Position numbers and translations under genes: made by a program. Positions 44,762-53,825 of a DNA stretch of 64,000 nucleotides are shown here, one piece after another. The notes below the pieces were generated by a model. The model saw only the letters and a list, made by a program, of their open reading frames with translations, was not told where the DNA came from and ran no database searches. Position 1 is the stretch's first letter. Every line of letters starts with the position of its first letter. Location: positions 620,001 to 684,000 of the forward strand of contig CAVPVY010000005.1 of assembly GCA_963709355.1 (NCBI GenBank), in the 5' to 3' direction. This DNA comes from PLOWO2-12-38-17 sp963709355. GTDB lineage: Bacteria; Planctomycetota; Brocadiia; Brocadiales; Brocadiaceae.

Positions 44762-45481
44762 ATGGAAGTTAGAGAAAAAAAGGAGATAGTAGAAGTTAAA
44801 GACGATAAGGTGTTTACCTGGCCTACTCTGGTTGCAAAAGAGTTCCTGGCGGCTATCTTTGTAACAGTGGGGTTGCTGTTTTATTCATATGTTGTAGATG
44901 CACCACTTAGAGAGCTGTCAAACCCGGGGCAGGCAGAAAACCCAGCGAAGGCACCATGGTATTTTTTAGGTTTACAAGAGGCACTGGTTTACTTTGATCC
45001 ATGGTACGCTGGTGTTGTACTTCCAACAATTATTATTATAGGATTAATTGTTATTCCTTATTTGGATAATAATCCCAAGGGAAATGGTTATTATACGTTT
45101 AAGGAAAGGAAATTTGCCGTAACGGTTTTTATTTTTGGATATATATTTTGGTATATTCTGATCTATATAGGTACAGCACTTAGAGGCCCGTTCTGGGCAT
45201 TTTTCTGGCCCTGGGAGCAGTGGACGCATGATTTTCCCACGCCACCACCGCTACACAGTATGCCGCTACCTCTGGGTATTATTCTTATGGTGGGATTTTA
45301 TTTTGCTGGTTTAGTTCTCCCTGTGTTTTTTAAAAGAGACATTCTGTATAAGTGGGGATTCATTAGATATGTGCTTACAATGGGGCTTCTTCTTACAATG
45401 ATTGGGACGATTATTAAAATGATTCTGAGGTTGGCATTTAGCATTAAGTACATAATTGCAACACCGTGGATAAATATTTGA
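44762..45481 (+). CDS. Cytochrome b C-terminal (subunit IV-like)
   Basis: 239 aa with about five to six hydrophobic segments (near residues 25-45, 78-98, 115-140, 170-190, 200-225). The quinol-oxidation motif PEWY of standard cytochrome b appears as APWYFLGLQEAL, so the glutamate is missing; this variant also occurs in other menaquinol-type complexes. AGGAG is close to the ATG. Works with the preceding b6-like protein. Confidence 0.9.
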   Translation: MEVREKKEIVEVKDDKVFTWPTLVAKEFLAAIFVTVGLLFYSYVVDAPLRELSNPGQAENPAKAPWYFLGLQEALVYFDPWYAGVVLPTIIIIGLIVIPYLDNNPKGNGYYTFKERKFAVTVFIFGYIFWYILIYIGTALRGPFWAFFWPWEQWTHDFPTPPPLHSMPLPLGIILMVGFYFAGLVLPVFFKRDILYKWGFIRYVLTMGLLLTMIGTIIKMILRLAFSIKYIIATPWINI

Positions 45482-45527
45482 TTTTTTTAATATCTCATTT
45501 TTAAACAATTCCATATTGGGTGATTTT

Positions 45528-46619
45528 ATGAGCATGCAAAGACTAATTTTTTTCATTTTGAGTGGATTATTTTTTATAAGTTCGTCTTTATGGCTTAAAG
45601 AGGAATTTTATCCAAAATGGGAAAAATATCAGAAGAAATATTATGAAGCGCAGTTGGTAAAAGCTGAAAAAGAGTATGAAGAGGCAACTACTGTTAAAGA
45701 AAAAGAAATATTGGGTAAGAAACTTGCCTCATTGAGAAGACCTGTCTATGAGATTAAACAGGTCCTTCTTAAAGGTGATTATAGTTGGTCTAAGCAACAG
45801 AATGGAGATAAAGTTGACAGGTGTATGACCTGCCATATTGATGAAGAAGAGCTAAAACATTCCCATCCAATGGCTAAAGAATTTCCGTTTGATATATATG
45901 GATGTTCTGTTTGCCATGGTGGTATTGGCAGGGCTCTGGATGAAGAAATGGCACATGAAGGAATGTATTATCACAAACGACAAATGATACAACGAATGAC
46001 TACTGCGGATCCGCTGTTTAAATTTTGGGATGAGTTAGCGATATTAACCCCGGAAGAGACCGATCCAAATCTGAGAATAGAGATGGGAGATTTTAAGAAG
46101 TATTTTATTACAGGTGAAAAGGCTATATATGTTGGCAGTAAAAAATGCCTCAAGTGCCATACAGGTTTAACTTCTCCGCATGTGGAGAGATGGCAGAGAA
46201 TCAAATTTAAGACCTTTGAGTATGTTAAGGAAGCGCCTGATTACATTGCTGGTAATGAGGAATACAGAAAGAAATGCTTTAAGTGTCATACTACAGGTTA
46301 TGATGAAACTACTGGGAAATATTCAGAAGAAGGTGTAACTTGTGAGGCATGCCATGGAGCAGGCGAAGTATTTAGCTACTTTATGGATATAGGCAAAGCG
46401 ATGGAAGGCCAAAAGTTAGCAAAATTGGGGACATTCGGGACACCTTATAATATTTGTGGTCCATGTCATCATTCCAGAAACCATGAGATGCGTTTGAAAT
46501 TCTTCCAGGAAAGGGGAGGAACAGATGAATGGTTTTTCCCACAGCATACAACCCCGTATAAGACAAATTTGTGGGAGAAGGAAGATTCTAAATCGAAAAT
46601 GTTACCAAAAATTTACTGA
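45528..46619 (+). CDS. Membrane-anchored hexaheme cytochrome c
   Basis: 363 aa from ATG 45528 (a TTG at 45516 would add 4 residues). One N-terminal helix (LIFFILSGLFFISSSLWL) anchors it; an Lys/Glu-rich coiled stretch follows (residues about 25-75). Six CxxCH heme sites are visible: CMTCH (99), CSVCH (126), CLKCH (207), CFKCH (250), CEACH (272) and CGPCH (310). The last four resemble the cytochrome c554 type. It probably takes electrons from the Rieske protein or passes them to the octaheme partner. Confidence 0.93.
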   Translation: MSMQRLIFFILSGLFFISSSLWLKEEFYPKWEKYQKKYYEAQLVKAEKEYEEATTVKEKEILGKKLASLRRPVYEIKQVLLKGDYSWSKQQNGDKVDRCMTCHIDEEELKHSHPMAKEFPFDIYGCSVCHGGIGRALDEEMAHEGMYYHKRQMIQRMTTADPLFKFWDELAILTPEETDPNLRIEMGDFKKYFITGEKAIYVGSKKCLKCHTGLTSPHVERWQRIKFKTFEYVKEAPDYIAGNEEYRKKCFKCHTTGYDETTGKYSEEGVTCEACHGAGEVFSYFMDIGKAMEGQKLAKLGTFGTPYNICGPCHHSRNHEMRLKFFQERGGTDEWFFPQHTTPYKTNLWEKEDSKSKMLPKIY

Positions 46620-46687
46620 TTTTATTTAAAATAATAAGATGATTTATTTTTATATAACGATTGCGGTTAAAATGGAAGGAGACTAAA

Positions 46688-48430
46688 ATGAAATTTTTTA
46701 AATTAGGTGCGATTTTTCTTGTCGCTCCTATAGTATGGGTGTTGCAGTCTGGAGGTGTACAAGCTCAGACTGAGACAGAACTGAAGGAAATGCAGAAGAA
46801 GGCAACAAGTTACTATGACATTTTGTATCCAAATGATACGTTAAAGGATTGGTTTACAAATAATGTTGGTTTGGAAAAGGGTGCGGGACCTTGGCAAAAC
46901 ATATACAAACCAGTACCTTTGCAAATGTATTGGTTTCCAGTCAGACACTATGTTAAACCAGACGGGACATATTATGATCAATTGCTGGAGAAGTATAAAC
47001 CAAGTGATTGCGTAAAATGTCACGAAGAGGTTACGCCCGGTTTTGTAAATGATTGGAGAAATTCAACACATGCAAATCCCAGGAAAAATCCTAGCTTTGC
47101 TGAAAAAACACAGCAGATTGAGAAACTTATAGGTAGAGAAATTAAGGAAGTGACCTGTAGTGATTGTCATGGTAAAGATCATAAGGAATTGCACATGGCT
47201 ACTCCGCAGACTTGCGGCGAATGTCATCCGCAGCAAACAACAGAGTTTATGAGTGAGGCTGTTCGTGGGCGTCCCAATCACATTGAAGGTCTTGCAGCAA
47301 ATGTAATCCCACCATGGTATCCAGAGATGGCCCGTAGGGGATTCCCGGCAGGTCAGTTTGGTTGTGACTTATGTCATGCGACGGACAGATGCAATATTTG
47401 TCATACGAGACATAAGTTTTCAGCAGCCGAGGGCAGAAGACCTGAGGCTTGTATGAGTTGTCATATGGGTTTTGACCACCCAGATGCTGAAACTTATAGT
47501 GAATCAAAGATGGGTTATATATATCATTTAGAAGGAGAACACTGGGATTGGGAGAAGCCGCTTGCAGAGGTTGTTCCCGGGAAAGACTACAGAACACCCA
47601 CTTGTCAATTTTGTCATTTTGATCAGGGGGATGGGACGTTTGCTCATAATCCTGTGACTAAAGGTGTGTGGAGAATGGGTACAGTTCCACCAACTGGAGT
47701 TGATTTTAAATCGTCACTCAAAGACTATCCTTATGGTATAAATTTGCCTCCTATGAATTATAAACTAGATGTGTATTCACCAGAGAATAAAAAGAGGTCG
47801 GATCAATGGGTAGCGGTTTGCAGCAAATGTCATAGCCCAAGATTTGCAAGGTTATATCGTGAAAATTTAGATAATTTCATGTTTGAGATGTGGAAGCATC
47901 AGGATAGGGCACAGGCAATCGTAGAAGAGATAGCGGCACTGGATGCCTTTGAAGTACCCATTAAGGAGAGAGATATTTTCCCTCTGGGCGATATACTTGC
48001 CGATGCCCTCGGGCCAGGATTATTGGGTGATGCAGTTTACAAGGCATTCAAAACTACCGGTGGAAAGGTTCCTGTAATTGGGCCTATCCTTGGATTGTAC
48101 GGCGTGTTCTTTACAGGTAACCACAATCCATCGGAGCTTGAGATAAATTACGCACGTATGTGGTTTGGTGATAAACTGCATGGGTATAAAGGTGTTGCTC
48201 ATGGTCAGCAAGATATTGCATGGTGGTATGGCGCTGCGAAGGTATATCAGGAAATTAATAGACTTGAAAGTCAGGCAACAATGCTTAAGCAGGCAAAGGA
48301 AGTACGCAAACTTTTGGATACAAAGAGCAGGAAAAATGTTGCAGGCATGGTAGGTACAGTTATAGGTATAGTCGCTGTTCTGATGTTTGGAGCTGCAATA
48401 TGGAAAAAGAGGCGTGAAAATAAACGCTAA
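46688..48430 (+). CDS. Octaheme HAO-like cytochrome c, membrane-anchored
   Basis: 580 aa from ATG 46688, with GGAAGGAG 6 bases upstream. Signal peptide (LGAIFLVAPIVWVLQSGGVQ, ending at AQ). Eight CxxCH sites: 108, 157, 176, 226, 235, 255, 306 and 378, with the HAO-family spacing and the CSKCHSPRFARLYRENLD text after heme 8. A C-terminal helix (about 550-572, MVGTVIGIVAVLMFGAAIW) with a KKRRENKR tail anchors it, unlike soluble HAO. Last gene of the complex, closed by a terminator at 48467. Whether it still has catalytic activity or only transfers electrons cannot be told from sequence alone. Confidence 0.93.
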   Translation: MKFFKLGAIFLVAPIVWVLQSGGVQAQTETELKEMQKKATSYYDILYPNDTLKDWFTNNVGLEKGAGPWQNIYKPVPLQMYWFPVRHYVKPDGTYYDQLLEKYKPSDCVKCHEEVTPGFVNDWRNSTHANPRKNPSFAEKTQQIEKLIGREIKEVTCSDCHGKDHKELHMATPQTCGECHPQQTTEFMSEAVRGRPNHIEGLAANVIPPWYPEMARRGFPAGQFGCDLCHATDRCNICHTRHKFSAAEGRRPEACMSCHMGFDHPDAETYSESKMGYIYHLEGEHWDWEKPLAEVVPGKDYRTPTCQFCHFDQGDGTFAHNPVTKGVWRMGTVPPTGVDFKSSLKDYPYGINLPPMNYKLDVYSPENKKRSDQWVAVCSKCHSPRFARLYRENLDNFMFEMWKHQDRAQAIVEEIAALDAFEVPIKERDIFPLGDILADALGPGLLGDAVYKAFKTTGGKVPVIGPILGLYGVFFTGNHNPSELEINYARMWFGDKLHGYKGVAHGQQDIAWWYGAAKVYQEINRLESQATMLKQAKEVRKLLDTKSRKNVAGMVGTVIGIVAVLMFGAAIWKKRRENKR

Positions 48431-48466
48431 AATAATTTCAAGAAATTGGTTTTTTCAATAAGAAAA

Positions 48467-48500
48467 GAAGGCATCTTTTAAAGGATGCCTTCTTTTTTTT
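48467..48500 (+). terminator. Intrinsic terminator of the respiratory operon
   Basis: Stem AGAAGGCATC / GATGCCTTCT with a seven-base A/T-rich loop and a run of eight T. Confidence 0.92.
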
Positions 48501-48545
48501 GTTTATAGAAAGCCTATTTCTTCTGTGAATAGTGGAGATATTATT

Positions 48546-49478
48546 ATGTTTGATAGTCTGAGAAAAAAGGTTTTGAGTTCCGTACAGTTTGGTGCATTTC
48601 AATATAATTTCAAGAATGAAGAAGATGCATACCATAAATCAAGTATTGTGATTATGGGTGTACCGTTTGATGGGACTGCAACTTATCAGTCTGGTACTAA
48701 GATGGGCCCTAATGCGATATTAAGTGCATCTGTGAATCTGGAGCCTTACGATGAAGAATTAGGTGAAATTTATAAAGTTGGGATTTATACTATAGGTACA
48801 ATTAATGTTGAAGAAATACACACAGAACCAAAGGAAGTGATTGATGCCGTTTATTTTGTTAGCAGAGAGGTTGTGAAGGACGGTAAATTTTTAGTAACGT
48901 TAGGCGGAGAGCATTCAGTTTCACAAGGAGTAATTAAAGCCTACAAAGAAAAATATAAAAAATTATCTGTGCTTCAATTAGATGCACATCTCGATTTAAT
49001 GGGACAATTTGGTGGCACGCGATTTAGTCATGCAAGTGTTTCGAGGCGGGTCGTCGAAGACTTGAAGTGTAAAGTAACAAGTTTTGGGGTCAGGGTGATT
49101 TCCAGGGAAGAGTGCGAATTTGTAGAAAGAAATAAAACTTCTGTTTCGGTGTTTTACGCCAGAGAAATACATGATAATGATGACTGGCATGACGAGGCTA
49201 TAGAAACTTTAGAAGATTTTGTGTATATTACATTAGATGTTGATGGTCTAGACCCTTCTATAATGCCTGCAACTGGTACCCCTGTTCCTGGTGGGTTGGG
49301 GTGGTACAGGACAATAGATTTCTTACGTAAGGTGTATAAGGTCAGAAAGGTAGTTGGTTTTGATGTGGTAGAATTAAAACCAAACGCAGGAGATGAATCT
49401 CCCAATTTCTTAGCGGCAAACCTTGTGTATAAAAATATAGGATTTTACAAGAAATATACATCATTATCTAAAAGATAA
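48546..49478 (+). CDS. speB: Agmatinase (ureohydrolase)
   Basis: 310 aa; converts agmatine to putrescine and urea, or is a close ureohydrolase. Manganese-site motifs: GGEHSVSQG, LQLDAHLDLMGQ, SHASVSRR, and ITLDVDGLDPSIMPATGTPV with PGG following. The ATG at 48546 has GGAG upstream and fits homologs; the frame extends to 48525 without good signals. An unknown small ORF and a TPR lipoprotein follow directly. Confidence 0.92.
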   Translation: MFDSLRKKVLSSVQFGAFQYNFKNEEDAYHKSSIVIMGVPFDGTATYQSGTKMGPNAILSASVNLEPYDEELGEIYKVGIYTIGTINVEEIHTEPKEVIDAVYFVSREVVKDGKFLVTLGGEHSVSQGVIKAYKEKYKKLSVLQLDAHLDLMGQFGGTRFSHASVSRRVVEDLKCKVTSFGVRVISREECEFVERNKTSVSVFYAREIHDNDDWHDEAIETLEDFVYITLDVDGLDPSIMPATGTPVPGGLGWYRTIDFLRKVYKVRKVVGFDVVELKPNAGDESPNFLAANLVYKNIGFYKKYTSLSKR

Positions 49479-49479
49479 T

Positions 49480-49719
49480 ATGATGAAAAAGGGACGTCTG
49501 TTAATTCTATTGTTTTTATTACCATCTGCTGCTTTCCCAGAAACTATTTATAATTTATTTACTGATTTGAAACTTTCCTTAGAAAATTACTTACGAATTT
49601 CAGGAAATACCTTTGGTAACAATCAAGCCATTGATGGCGATGTAAGTGACGGATTTTCTTATATAGGTTATGCCTGTGATGCAAGTCTTAACATAATGAA
49701 ATATATTTTCTGTTTCTGA
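49480..49719 (+). CDS. Small secreted protein, possibly truncated
   Basis: 79 aa starting 2 bp after the speB stop. A signal peptide is clear (LLILLFLLPSAAFPE). The mature part (NLFTDLKLSLENYLRISGN, DGDVSDGFSYIGYACDASLN) looks like the first strands of an outer-membrane beta-barrel that stops early. No family recognised. Either a short lipoprotein-like peptide or the 5' piece of a broken gene; the next ORF begins 17 bp later in another frame. Confidence 0.5.
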   Translation: MMKKGRLLILLFLLPSAAFPETIYNLFTDLKLSLENYLRISGNTFGNNQAIDGDVSDGFSYIGYACDASLNIMKYIFCF

Positions 49720-49735
49720 TACCGTAAACTATCAT

Positions 49736-50455
49736 ATGAATGTATACAGAATTAATTCATACATAACATGGATGTTTTTATTTGTATTTTGTATATTATC
49801 CGGCTGCGGTAGTAAGGCAGCAAAGCATAATGAGGAGGGCCTTTATCTTTATAACCAGGGAAAATATGATGCTGCGATTACTGAATTTAAAAAGGCATTA
49901 GATTATAGTCCAGAACATTACGATGCCCATTATCATCTGGGAATTTCATACTATGCAAAAGGTATGATTGATGAATCACTTGTAGAATTAAAGAAAGCAA
50001 TTGATATAAATCCAGACGAGCCAAAGGCGCATTATAATATTGCATTTGCTTATGTGTATAAAGAACGTGTTAATGAGGCAATTCTTGAATATCAAAAGGC
50101 TATAGAGCTATATGCAAAAAGAAAGGATAAAAAAGAAGCGGAAGGTTATCTGTATATGGCAGTTGCATATAGTTTAATAGAAAAAAATGATGAAGCGTTT
50201 AATGCATGTAAAAAAGCAATAGAAATTGCCCCCGATTTAGAAGATGGACACTATTTCCTGGGGGTATGTTATTATAAAAAGGATATGCATGACGAGGCAA
50301 TTGCCGAACTTAAGAAGGCAACTCAGTTAAACCCCAAATCTGAAAAGGCACATAGCATTCTTTTTACAATTTACGACAAACTAGGAAGGACTGAAGAAGC
50401 AATAGAGGAAGACCGTGTACTTAAGAAAATAGCATCAGAAAGGAATCAGAGGTGA
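49736..50455 (+). CDS. TPR-repeat lipoprotein
   Basis: 239 aa. Signal ends in a lipobox (CILSGC, Cys about 24). From residue 32 on there are about six tetratricopeptide repeats (EEGLYLYNQGKYDAAITEFK, HYHLGISYYAKGMIDESLVE and so on), so it is a protein-protein scaffold at the membrane. The GTG start of the following ferritin-like gene overlaps its stop by 4 bases. No further role can be read from the sequence. Confidence 0.88.
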   Translation: MNVYRINSYITWMFLFVFCILSGCGSKAAKHNEEGLYLYNQGKYDAAITEFKKALDYSPEHYDAHYHLGISYYAKGMIDESLVELKKAIDINPDEPKAHYNIAFAYVYKERVNEAILEYQKAIELYAKRKDKKEAEGYLYMAVAYSLIEKNDEAFNACKKAIEIAPDLEDGHYFLGVCYYKKDMHDEAIAELKKATQLNPKSEKAHSILFTIYDKLGRTEEAIEEDRVLKKIASERNQR

Positions 50456-50682
50456 AAGGTAATATAACCGATAGCAACAAAGAAAGTGATTTGAAAATAC
50501 TTGAACAAGCGCTTACATTAGAAATAGAAGCAACAAGAAGGTATCATGAGCAGCATGATATTGTTAAAGACCCGGAAATTCATACATTGTTTGAAGGTCT
50601 GCATAGAAATGAAATTGATCACGAAAAGATTATTCGTGAGCACATAGCACGATTAATTGGGAGTGGCAGTGACAAAGTATGA
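50452..50682 (+). CDS. Short ferritin-like (rubrerythrin-type) protein
   Basis: 76 aa, GTG start overlapping the TPR gene stop by 4 bases. A two-helix half of a ferritin-like bundle: LEIEATRRYHEQHD with the first E-x-x-Y/H iron ligands and HRNEIDHEKIIREHIARL with the second ExxH. Such half-bundles must dimerise to make a diiron site. Found beside a second, zinc-ribbon-bearing member, so probably part of oxidative-stress or iron handling. Confidence 0.72.
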   Translation: MKGNITDSNKESDLKILEQALTLEIEATRRYHEQHDIVKDPEIHTLFEGLHRNEIDHEKIIREHIARLIGSGSDKV

Positions 50683-50772
50683 TGATGGAATGAGGATTAT
50701 TAGTGATATTTTTCAGTAATGTCTTAATAATACTTCCTAAAGATATTAACCATTTGAAGAGTAATAAATAAG

Positions 50773-51126
50773 ATGATAGGTCACGGCTATTTGTCTGTTA
50801 TAAAGATGGTTGAAACCGATCTCGAATTTGAGAAGGATGCAGTGAAGATATATACTGAATTCGCAGAGAAGGTTCACGACCCAAAAATTAAAGAAATGTT
50901 TATCAATTTTGCAAAGGCTGAAACAGGGCATGTTAACGGTCTTAAAAAGTTGATGCAGCGTATCAGAGACGGTGAACATGAAGTAAAGTTTTATTGTCCT
51001 GTTTGCGGCTGGACAGTTAATTTTGAGAAAAAACCAAAAGTAAGAGACCATGCGCGGTGCCGCATGTGCGGTGTTATATTCGAGTTAATTGAAATTGGCG
51101 GAGATTACGATATTAGAAGAGTATAA
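50773..51126 (+). CDS. Ferritin-like protein with zinc ribbon (rubrerythrin-like)
   Basis: 117 aa. Helical part with KMVETDLEFEKDAVKIYTEF and FAKAETGHVNGLKKL (E and ExxH-type ligands), then a C-terminal rubredoxin-like ribbon with CPVCGW and CRMCGV. The layout is a shortened rubrerythrin. Neighbour of another ferritin-like gene and of the glutaredoxin/FTR fusion, so a redox-defence set is likely. Confidence 0.82.
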   Translation: MIGHGYLSVIKMVETDLEFEKDAVKIYTEFAEKVHDPKIKEMFINFAKAETGHVNGLKKLMQRIRDGEHEVKFYCPVCGWTVNFEKKPKVRDHARCRMCGVIFELIEIGGDYDIRRV

Positions 51127-51156
51127 TATTTTGATGTTAACTAGAATATTTTAAAT

Positions 51157-53136
51157 ATGGATATAAGGGTTTATCGAATCTCTACCTGCCACTGGTGTGA
51201 TAAGGTAGAGGCTCTCCTAAAAAGATATAATGTAGGCTTTAAATCAATCGTAGTAGATTTGATGGAAGGGGAAGAGCAAGAAAGAGCTATTGCCGAGGCT
51301 TACCATCTCAGCAGGCAACGTTCATTTCCAGTAACCTACATTGATGGTACATGTATAATAGGATTTCATGAATCAAGAATAAGGAGTGTTTTAAAATTAC
51401 ATGCCAGAGAAGATGAAAGTAAAGAAAGTAAAATTAAGAGTGGCGGGGAGACTTCTCGTTTTACTATAGACGGTGTGGAAGATAGAAAGACCGTTGAAGA
51501 ACTGCGCCAATGGCTGGAACGTGAGGCGATAAGCCATGGTTATAAGATTAATCCTGATAAGAATGTGATTGAAGAAATTATTATAGGCTTTGCAAGAAAC
51601 GAAAAGAGATATGGATACAAGGCATGTCCCTGTCGCCTTGCTACGGGAAAGTACCAGATGGATTGCGACATTATCTGTCCGTGTTCTTATTGTTTTTTGG
51701 ATGTGGAGAAGAATGGCAGGTGTTATTGCACACTTTTCGTATCGGATCGGTATATTGCAGGAGACCCTTCTTTGCCACAGTATGTGCCTGACTCAAGAGA
51801 ACGTGACGATGTGAGAGAAGAAGCAGCGAAAGATGTTAGAAAAGAGGAAGAAGCATCAATTGTTGGTACACCGCATTATAGAGCACATACAAGAGTGGTA
51901 GGTTTTTTGAGAGATTTAGCTGATAGAAATAAAGCCAAGGTAATCTATGAAAAAATAGTTAACAGTTTGGATATATCCAGTTCATCCGTTCAGTGGGGTG
52001 AAGATACAGCCCATGTTAGTACGACAATAGAAGACACAAAGGTTGACATAAAATTAAAACAGGATGCAGATTCGTACGTTTATATTATAGCCTGTAGTGG
52101 TATTAAAGTAAAAGCGACAACCGGTGAAGAAATATTTCGAAGGATAGATTTCACGGGGTATAAAAACAAGCTCTTTGAGTGTTATATAGTTGTATTGCAT
52201 AAAACTCTGTTTGATGTTGATGAAAAAGAGGTTCTGCCACAATTTATGTCTTACAAAAAGAAATATAGCAGTGAACTCAACTTTATTATTCAAGGAAATC
52301 CAATTAATATTTCTGCATGGTTTGAGACAGAAAATGCTGATAAGGATACATTTTTAATAGGTTCTGTTAATCCTGGAGATTATATGTTTGACAAGATTGT
52401 AGAAGATATTGTTATGCTTGAAACAGATTATAATCTTCTTGGTATAGAGAAACAAAGATATATTTTATCAATGGACAAACTGGATGTTCTGGAGTCTAAG
52501 GTTGTGTCTAAAATGGGTACAATTAGTATGAGCTTGCCGAAGTCGCAGCCAGAAACATTAAAAGCATGGTTACATGAGTTAAGTAACAACTTTGGTGAGA
52601 TTTCTGGCATTACTGAAGAAGCACGACAAAGAATGAACTATACAATCTTAAAGAGAGATGCAATTCGAAAGATTCTTAAAGATTGGGAGGAAAGTAGCAA
52701 GAGTCAAGGTTATCCATTGGTGTCAAAATTCTTTTTGGATAAAGTAGAGGGTCTTAGTGATCAGTATCAACGTCTTTTTACACGCATTGACAGCATACGC
52801 AGGGAAATGACTGACTTGATTACAATGTTACGCACCAAAATAGACCTCTTCTTACAGGAACAGAGTTTAGAGCTTCAACAGAGCGTAGACGAAACAACAA
52901 AGACACAGATGATAATGCAGCATACAGTAGAAAGTCTGTCGGTAATAGTTCTTTCTTATTATATAACACATATGGCAGGGTTTATTTTTGAAAGTCTGGA
53001 GGTAAGCCATGTTATTAGTATACCTGTCGCAACTGTGAAAGCTATATTTGTACCGATTGCTATTGTAATAAGTTGGTATTTGACTTTTCGCGCCAGACAA
53101 TTTATAAAAAAACACACTAAAAACAAATCAAAATAG
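51157..53136 (+). CDS. Glutaredoxin - ferredoxin:thioredoxin reductase - DUF3422 fusion
   Basis: 659 aa with three parts. Residues 1-85: glutaredoxin/NrdH-like domain (VYRISTCHWCDKVEALLKRY, CxxC at 11-14; SFPVTYIDG). Residues about 110-215: catalytic chain of ferredoxin:thioredoxin reductase with CPC 157-159, CPC 174-176 and CYC 189-191 plus Cys170 and Cys178. Residues about 240-659: a DUF3422-like part, with a coiled stretch (SIRREMTDLITMLRTKIDLF) and two C-terminal helices (about 595-615 and 625-645) that tether it to the membrane, then a basic tail. It would let ferredoxin reduce a built-in glutaredoxin at the membrane. The membrane tether fused to FTR is unusual. Confidence 0.85.
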   Translation: MDIRVYRISTCHWCDKVEALLKRYNVGFKSIVVDLMEGEEQERAIAEAYHLSRQRSFPVTYIDGTCIIGFHESRIRSVLKLHAREDESKESKIKSGGETSRFTIDGVEDRKTVEELRQWLEREAISHGYKINPDKNVIEEIIIGFARNEKRYGYKACPCRLATGKYQMDCDIICPCSYCFLDVEKNGRCYCTLFVSDRYIAGDPSLPQYVPDSRERDDVREEAAKDVRKEEEASIVGTPHYRAHTRVVGFLRDLADRNKAKVIYEKIVNSLDISSSSVQWGEDTAHVSTTIEDTKVDIKLKQDADSYVYIIACSGIKVKATTGEEIFRRIDFTGYKNKLFECYIVVLHKTLFDVDEKEVLPQFMSYKKKYSSELNFIIQGNPINISAWFETENADKDTFLIGSVNPGDYMFDKIVEDIVMLETDYNLLGIEKQRYILSMDKLDVLESKVVSKMGTISMSLPKSQPETLKAWLHELSNNFGEISGITEEARQRMNYTILKRDAIRKILKDWEESSKSQGYPLVSKFFLDKVEGLSDQYQRLFTRIDSIRREMTDLITMLRTKIDLFLQEQSLELQQSVDETTKTQMIMQHTVESLSVIVLSYYITHMAGFIFESLEVSHVISIPVATVKAIFVPIAIVISWYLTFRARQFIKKHTKNKSK

Positions 53137-53171
53137 TTTAATAAACTTGAACCGGTAGGAGGGGAACAATA

Positions 53172-53717
53172 GTGGAAAAGGATATTGCTAAAGTTGTAAT
53201 TGACGAAGGACAGATTCGAGGCAAACTGCTTGAATTGTCTAAGACACTGATTAATGACTATAAAGAAAAAGACTGGACAATTATTGCCATTCTAAATGGG
53301 AGCCTTATATTTCTTGCGGATTTAATACGTCTGATTCCTTTCCCCGTAAGGCTAGACACTGTTGATGCAACGGCATATGGTGAATCCACTTTTCCTAAAG
53401 AAGACCCCAAGATTATCCGTCAGTTTAAAATAGATATTGAAGATAAACATGTATTGATTATGGACGATATTATTGATACTGGTGGAACCATGAAGAGAGT
53501 TATTGAAGATATAAAAAAATACAACCCCAGGAGTCTTAAGAGTTGCGTTCTTTTAAGCCGTATCGGGAGGAGGCAATATAATATTAAACCTGATTATTGC
53601 TGTTTTGATATTGGGAATGAATTTGTCGTGGGGTATGGTCTGGATTATAACAACAAGTATAGGAATCTACCATTTATTGCAATACTAAAGGATGAATGTT
53701 ACCGTCATAATGCCTGA
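53172..53717 (+). CDS. hpt: Hypoxanthine phosphoribosyltransferase
   Basis: 181 aa purine-salvage enzyme. The PRPP motif is VLIMDDIIDTGGTMKRVIED; AILNGSLIFLADLIRLI and VDATAYGES are typical of HPRT. The GTG start has AGGAGGGG 7-10 bases upstream. Followed after 108 bp by the FHA-protease gene. Confidence 0.95.
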   Translation: MEKDIAKVVIDEGQIRGKLLELSKTLINDYKEKDWTIIAILNGSLIFLADLIRLIPFPVRLDTVDATAYGESTFPKEDPKIIRQFKIDIEDKHVLIMDDIIDTGGTMKRVIEDIKKYNPRSLKSCVLLSRIGRRQYNIKPDYCCFDIGNEFVVGYGLDYNNKYRNLPFIAILKDECYRHNA

Positions 53718-53825
53718 TGTAATTTGGGAGATGATAGTCAACGATTTCACCGATTTCCAGATTCAAATATATTTTAATAATGGTTTAATGTTTGTAGTTG
53801 TTAACTATAAAGAGGATAACATTAT

